Positions 60,659-64,000 of a stretch of 64,000 bases of DNA are shown one piece after another (positions within the stretch are counted from its first letter, which is position 1; every line of letters starts with the position of its first letter). The notes beneath the pieces were generated by a model. That model worked only from the letters and a program-made list of their open reading frames with translations, was not told the DNA's origin and made no database searches. The DNA is from Coriobacteriaceae bacterium (GTDB lineage Bacteria > Actinomycetota > Coriobacteriia > Coriobacteriales > Atopobiaceae), in the NCBI GenBank assembly GCA_004557505.1, contig SFGZ01000003.1, positions 245,491 to 309,490 on the forward strand. Direction: 5' to 3'. The position numbers and the translations under genes are program-made.

Positions 60659-62323
60659 CTAGACCTCCATCACGACCGGTATCACCATCGGCCGCGTGTG
60701 CGTCTTGCTCCAGAGGAAGTTAGAGAGCGAGTTTCTCACGCCCTTGCGAACGGTGTCAATGCTCGCGCCGTTGCCCTTCTCGAGGCGCTCGACCTGCCCG
60801 CGCACGAGGGCGCGGGCATCGCCCATGAGGGCCTCGTCCGTGGCGAAGGAGACGCCGCGACCAGAGAGGTCGATGGTGTCGACGGAATGGTTCCTCGAGC
60901 GGATGGCCACCACGCAGGTGATGACGCCGTCCTGGGCCAGGCGCTGACGGTCGCGCAGGACCACCGGGTTGGCGTCGGTGATGGAGAGGCCGTCGACGTA
61001 GACCACGCCGGAGTCGACCGAGGGGCCGCGACGGGCCTTGCCGTGGCGAACCTCGAGCGAGTCGCCGTTGTCGAGGATGAAGATGTTCCTCTCGGGGACG
61101 CCCGCCTGCTTGGCGAGCTTGGCGTGCGCGCGCAGGTGCTGCGCCTCTCCGTGGACCGGCATGAAGTTGCGCGGCTTGACCATGGCGAGCATGAGCTTGA
61201 GCTCCTCCTGCGAGCCGTGGCCCGAGACGTGGACCAGCGCCTGGCTCTTGTCGTAGATGTCACAGCCCAGCTTCGAGAGCGAGTTGACGATGCCCTGGAC
61301 GCTCTTCTCGTTGCCCGGGATGGGGTTGGCCGAGATGATGACCGCGTCTCCCTCGTGGATGGAGAGGCTCTTGTGCTCGCCGTTTGCCATGCGGGCGAGC
61401 GCCGAGAGGGGCTCGCCCTGGCTGCCGGTACACAGGACCACGATCTGCTCGTCGGGAAGCTTCTCGAGGTCGTAGGCGTCGATGATGTTCTCGTCTGCGA
61501 TGCGCAGGTAGCCAAGCTCGCGGGCCACCCTGGTGTTGGTGACCATCGAACGGCCCGTCACGACGACCTTGCGGCCAACCGCAACCGAGGCGTCGCAGAT
61601 CTGCTGAAGGCGGTGGATGTGGCTCGAGAACGAGGCGACGAAGACGCGGCCGGGCGCGTTCTTGATGATGTGGCGCAGCGCCGGGCCGACGGCGGCCTCG
61701 GAGGGGGTGAAGCCGGGGCGCGTGGCGTTGGTGGAGTCGGAGAGCAGGACGTCGACGCCCTCCGCCGCAAAGCGGTTGATGGCGGCGTAGTTGGGGCGCA
61801 CGCCGTCGATGGGCGTCTGGTCGAGCTTGAAGTCCCCCGTGTGCATGACATTGCCGGCGGGGGTGTTCATGAAGATGCCGAAGGCGGCCGGGATGGAATG
61901 CGTCATGGCGAAGAACGCGATGTTGAAGGCGCCAAGGGTGATGGTCGATCCGTCCTGGACCTCGCGGAACTTGGGGCTCTTGATGTTGTGCTCGGCGAGC
62001 TTGCCCTCGATGATGCCGAGGGTGAGCTTGCTGGAGTAGATGGGGACCTTGCGCGTAAGGTCCTGCAGGAGGTAGGGCAGCGCGCCCGTGTGGTCCTCGT
62101 GGCCGTGGGTGATGATGATGCCGCGAAGCTTGTCCTCGTTTTCCAGGACGTAGGTGTAGTCGGGGAGGATGAGGTCGATGCCGGGCTGCTCGTCGTCGGG
62201 GAACATGAGGCCGGCGTCGATCATGACCATGTCGTTTCCGTACTCGAACACGGTCATGTTCTTGCCGATCCCGTCAAGACCACCGAGCGGGATGATCTTG
62301 AGGGCGGTTTCTTTCTTTGGCAT
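60659..62323 (-). CDS. rnj: Ribonuclease J
   Basis: 554 residues. Metallo-beta-lactamase core with ITHGHEDHTGALPYLL, HTGDFKLDQTP and SDSTNA, then the beta-CASP domain with SFSSHIHRLQQI, CTGSQGEPLSAL, HVSGHGSQEELKLML and MPVHGEAQHL. The C-terminal domain is complete. It has 5'-3' exonuclease and endonuclease activity in mRNA decay and rRNA processing. ATG 62323 has GGAAAGGACC upstream. RNase Y is encoded at 49574-51124. A TACAAT on the minus strand at 62472 may be its -10, but no -35 is convincing; the rest of the 62324-62563 gap holds only a small GCGGC/GCCGC hairpin at 62358-62371. Confidence 0.95.
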   Translation of the reverse strand: MPKKETALKIIPLGGLDGIGKNMTVFEYGNDMVMIDAGLMFPDDEQPGIDLILPDYTYVLENEDKLRGIIITHGHEDHTGALPYLLQDLTRKVPIYSSKLTLGIIEGKLAEHNIKSPKFREVQDGSTITLGAFNIAFFAMTHSIPAAFGIFMNTPAGNVMHTGDFKLDQTPIDGVRPNYAAINRFAAEGVDVLLSDSTNATRPGFTPSEAAVGPALRHIIKNAPGRVFVASFSSHIHRLQQICDASVAVGRKVVVTGRSMVTNTRVARELGYLRIADENIIDAYDLEKLPDEQIVVLCTGSQGEPLSALARMANGEHKSLSIHEGDAVIISANPIPGNEKSVQGIVNSLSKLGCDIYDKSQALVHVSGHGSQEELKLMLAMVKPRNFMPVHGEAQHLRAHAKLAKQAGVPERNIFILDNGDSLEVRHGKARRGPSVDSGVVYVDGLSITDANPVVLRDRQRLAQDGVITCVVAIRSRNHSVDTIDLSGRGVSFATDEALMGDARALVRGQVERLEKGNGASIDTVRKGVRNSLSNFLWSKTHTRPMVIPVVMEV

Positions 62324-62563
62324 TGCTGGGGAGGTCCTTTCCTCGTGGTCTATACGTGCGGCATGAGCCGCTATTTAGTGAGCGGTCCTGATGGCCGTGC
62401 GCCACCAGCCGCAACAGCTACGGTCTGTGCCAATGGCCGCTGGGCGAGCGCATTGGTGCTCTAGCCAACCTATTGTAGCCAAGACGGCGCGGGCGTGGTA
62501 AGGCTCCACGATGATTGCGGACGCCGTCTCGGCGACGGCGCGAGGCGGCCGCCCAGGCCGTCG

Positions 62564-63814
62564 TCAGCGAGGGGGCCTGCCGATGAGCCTTCGCAGGACG
62601 CCGAGGGCACCGCCGCCAGAGGGCACGTCCACGCCAGAGGGGGCGTCGAGGAGCCATTCCGCCTGGTCTGGATGGCGCTCTGCCAGCTCGCGCAGGTGCG
62701 CCTGGGCCACGTCTCTCATCTGGCGGTAGCGCCTGGAGCCTTCGCCGGAGGCCACGCGGGCGTCGGCACGTCGGGCGAGGGCGAGCACCCCGTCGAGGGG
62801 GTCGCCGCGGGCGGGCTCGATGCGCCGGTCATAGCGCTCGTACGCCCGGTCGCGCACATAGCGCCAGAGCTCGCCTGTCACGGCGTCCGCGGGCCACTGG
62901 GAGAGCAGCATGTCGACGGCCTGGGGGAGCTCCGATGCGGGAAGCCCGTCGACCATCTCGTTGGAGACGTTCTCGTAGATGCGGTCGCGCGCGTCGGCGA
63001 CACGGTCCGGCCAGTCGTCGCGCGGCAGGTCGGCGGCGTGCTCGCGCGCAAAGTCCCGCATGAGGCGCCACCCCTTGAGCTCGCGCTCGGAGGTGCGTCG
63101 CAGGACGTCGAGCGTCTCCCGCGCGCCAAGCGTCTCTCCCCTGCCCAGATGGTAGACGTACCACGGGGCATCGCCGAGGGCCACGTAGGAGCTTGCCAGG
63201 GCGTCAAGGATCATGCAGAGGTAGATGTCGTCGGAGAGGAGCAGGCGGGTCTTGGCGGACATGCCCCACGCCCGGCGCGCGAGGTCTCCGGCATAGAGCT
63301 TGTGGTGTACGTGCCAGTCAAAGCTCCCCTGCTCGGAGAAATGCGTGCGGAGTATCTCTGCGCCCTCGAGCCGACGTGGCTCCGGCGTGAGGAAGCCCTG
63401 CATGCCGGCGGCGGCCTGCCGTGCGGCATCGCCCTCGGGAACCACGAGCACGCCAAAGTGAACGATGTCCGCCTCGCCCGCATGGGCCATCACCTTGGCG
63501 AGCGCCCCCGCGGCGAGCTCGTCATCCTGGTCGACGAGCGTCACGTACTGGCCCCTGCTGGCCGCGACGCCGGCCTGCCGGGCGCCAAGCGTGCCGAGGT
63601 TCTCGTCGAGAAGCACCGGCCTCACGCGGGCGTCGAGCGCCGCGAGCCGCCCGATGACGTCGCGCGTCTCGTCGGTCGAGGCGTCGTCCACGCAGATGAG
63701 CTCGAGGTCCGTGAAGTCCTGTCCCAGCACGCTTGCCGCACATTCCTCGAGGTAGCGCCCCGCGTTGTACGCGGGAACCACCACCGAGAGCGCCGGAGAC
63801 GCCTGGCTAGTCAT
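62564..63814 (-). CDS. Family 2 glycosyltransferase
   Basis: 416 residues. The N-terminal GT-A fold begins LSVVVPAYNAGRYLEECAASVLGQ, followed by ICVDDASTDETRDV, ENLGTLGARQAGV and DQDDELA (the DxD-type metal site). A SDDIYLCMILDALAS segment follows. The C-terminal 200 residues are helical and unrecognised. It transfers a sugar from a nucleotide donor, probably for surface polysaccharide. ATG 63814 overlaps the rmlA end by 8 bases, linking it to dTDP-sugar supply; the frame is open to 63886 but unconserved. Confidence 0.88.
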   Translation of the reverse strand: MTSQASPALSVVVPAYNAGRYLEECAASVLGQDFTDLELICVDDASTDETRDVIGRLAALDARVRPVLLDENLGTLGARQAGVAASRGQYVTLVDQDDELAAGALAKVMAHAGEADIVHFGVLVVPEGDAARQAAAGMQGFLTPEPRRLEGAEILRTHFSEQGSFDWHVHHKLYAGDLARRAWGMSAKTRLLLSDDIYLCMILDALASSYVALGDAPWYVYHLGRGETLGARETLDVLRRTSERELKGWRLMRDFAREHAADLPRDDWPDRVADARDRIYENVSNEMVDGLPASELPQAVDMLLSQWPADAVTGELWRYVRDRAYERYDRRIEPARGDPLDGVLALARRADARVASGEGSRRYRQMRDVAQAHLRELAERHPDQAEWLLDAPSGVDVPSGGGALGVLRRLIGRPPR

Positions 63815-64000
63815 CGTAGGGCCTCGTGGGCACGATGCCGCCCTCGGCGACCACGCGCAGGTGCTGGCCGTAGCCGCTCTTGCCATACCTGTCTGCCGCG
63901 TCCAGCAGCTCGCCCCTGGATATCCAGCCGTTCTCGAAGGCTATCTCCTCGGGCACCGAGACGGGCAGGTCCTGCGCCTCCTCCACGGTGCGCACGAACT
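63807..64000 (-). CDS. rmlA: Glucose-1-phosphate thymidylyltransferase, C-terminal end
   Basis: 64 complete residues; the 5' part lies beyond the window edge. VEEAQDLPVSVPEEIAFENGWI and KSGYGQHLRVV match the conserved C-terminus of RmlA/RfbA, which makes dTDP-glucose, the first step to dTDP-rhamnose. It runs into the glycosyltransferase gene with an 8-base overlap, which suggests a polysaccharide cluster continuing outside the window. The short fragment is diagnostic enough for the family. Confidence 0.85.
   Translation of the reverse strand, partial: FVRTVEEAQDLPVSVPEEIAFENGWISRGELLDAADRYGKSGYGQHLRVVAEGGIVPTRPYDD

Noticed and set aside
59336..62464. A 1042-codon open plus-strand frame
   Set aside because: Antisense shadow of ftsK and RNase J.

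Overview
This is a 64-kb piece of a GC-rich bacterial chromosome. It is densely packed: genes often overlap by 1-4 bases as GTGA, ATGA or TAATG. I see no rRNA, tRNA, CRISPR array, insertion sequence or prophage gene. Gene content points to an actinobacterium of the class Coriobacteriia (Olsenella/Atopobium/Collinsella type). The support is an FHA protein next to an FtsR-like MerR regulator (an actinobacterial pair), together with RNase Y plus RNase J, SpoVS and DUF1292, which are shared with Firmicutes. The taxonomic call is inference from content, not from a marker search.

The left part (0-36.9 kb) reads mostly rightwards. It starts with a housekeeping run: DUF512 protein, der, plsY, gpsA, rpe, a cysteine desulfurase, a zinc-ribbon protein, coaBC, nfo and an Uup-type ABC-F protein. 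A heterodimeric ABC exporter follows, then a GlpA/GlpB-like flavoprotein pair with a DUF1667 partner. Next come an isochorismatase-family hydrolase, a thioesterase, a membrane-anchored C39 peptidase and recQ. A leftward pair (Old Yellow Enzyme-type flavoenzyme, HAD phosphatase) precedes serC-serA. After a leftward DUF1292 gene and a frameshifted M20 peptidase comes a cell-envelope group: a CDP-alcohol phosphatidyltransferase, a D-Ala-D-Ala carboxypeptidase, an orphan GcvT-like protein and ridA. The arm ends with the FHA-ftsR pair, apt, an NlpC/P60 hydrolase and a ClC antiporter.

At about 37 kb gene orientation flips. In the intergenic gap lies a 28-bp AT-rich sequence at 37063-37090 with the layout of a dif site (11-6-11 Xer arms). 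Genes on both sides converge on it, so this window very probably spans the replication terminus. ftsK, whose translocase activates recombination at dif, lies 21 kb away.

The right part (37.3-64 kb) reads mostly leftwards. It holds trxB, a nucleotide cluster (nrdR-dut-purine permease-uraA), and an SOS hub where lexA diverges from a membrane LysM protein across three LexA-box-like sequences. Then come a tRNA-modification and ribosome group (spoVS-miaB-miaA-hflX), a MutL-like GHKL ATPase of unknown role with rny, and recA-recX under a promoter with a perfect LexA palindrome between -35 and -10. The arm finishes with cinA-pgsA-rimO, yajQ, a RodZ-like membrane protein, ftsK, RNase J, and the start of a surface-polysaccharide region (family 2 glycosyltransferase, rmlA).

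The most notable observations are the dif/terminus assignment, the SOS circuit including a LexA-box-like sequence on a near-consensus rny promoter with a structured leader, and two orphan proteins (GcvT-like and MutL-like).
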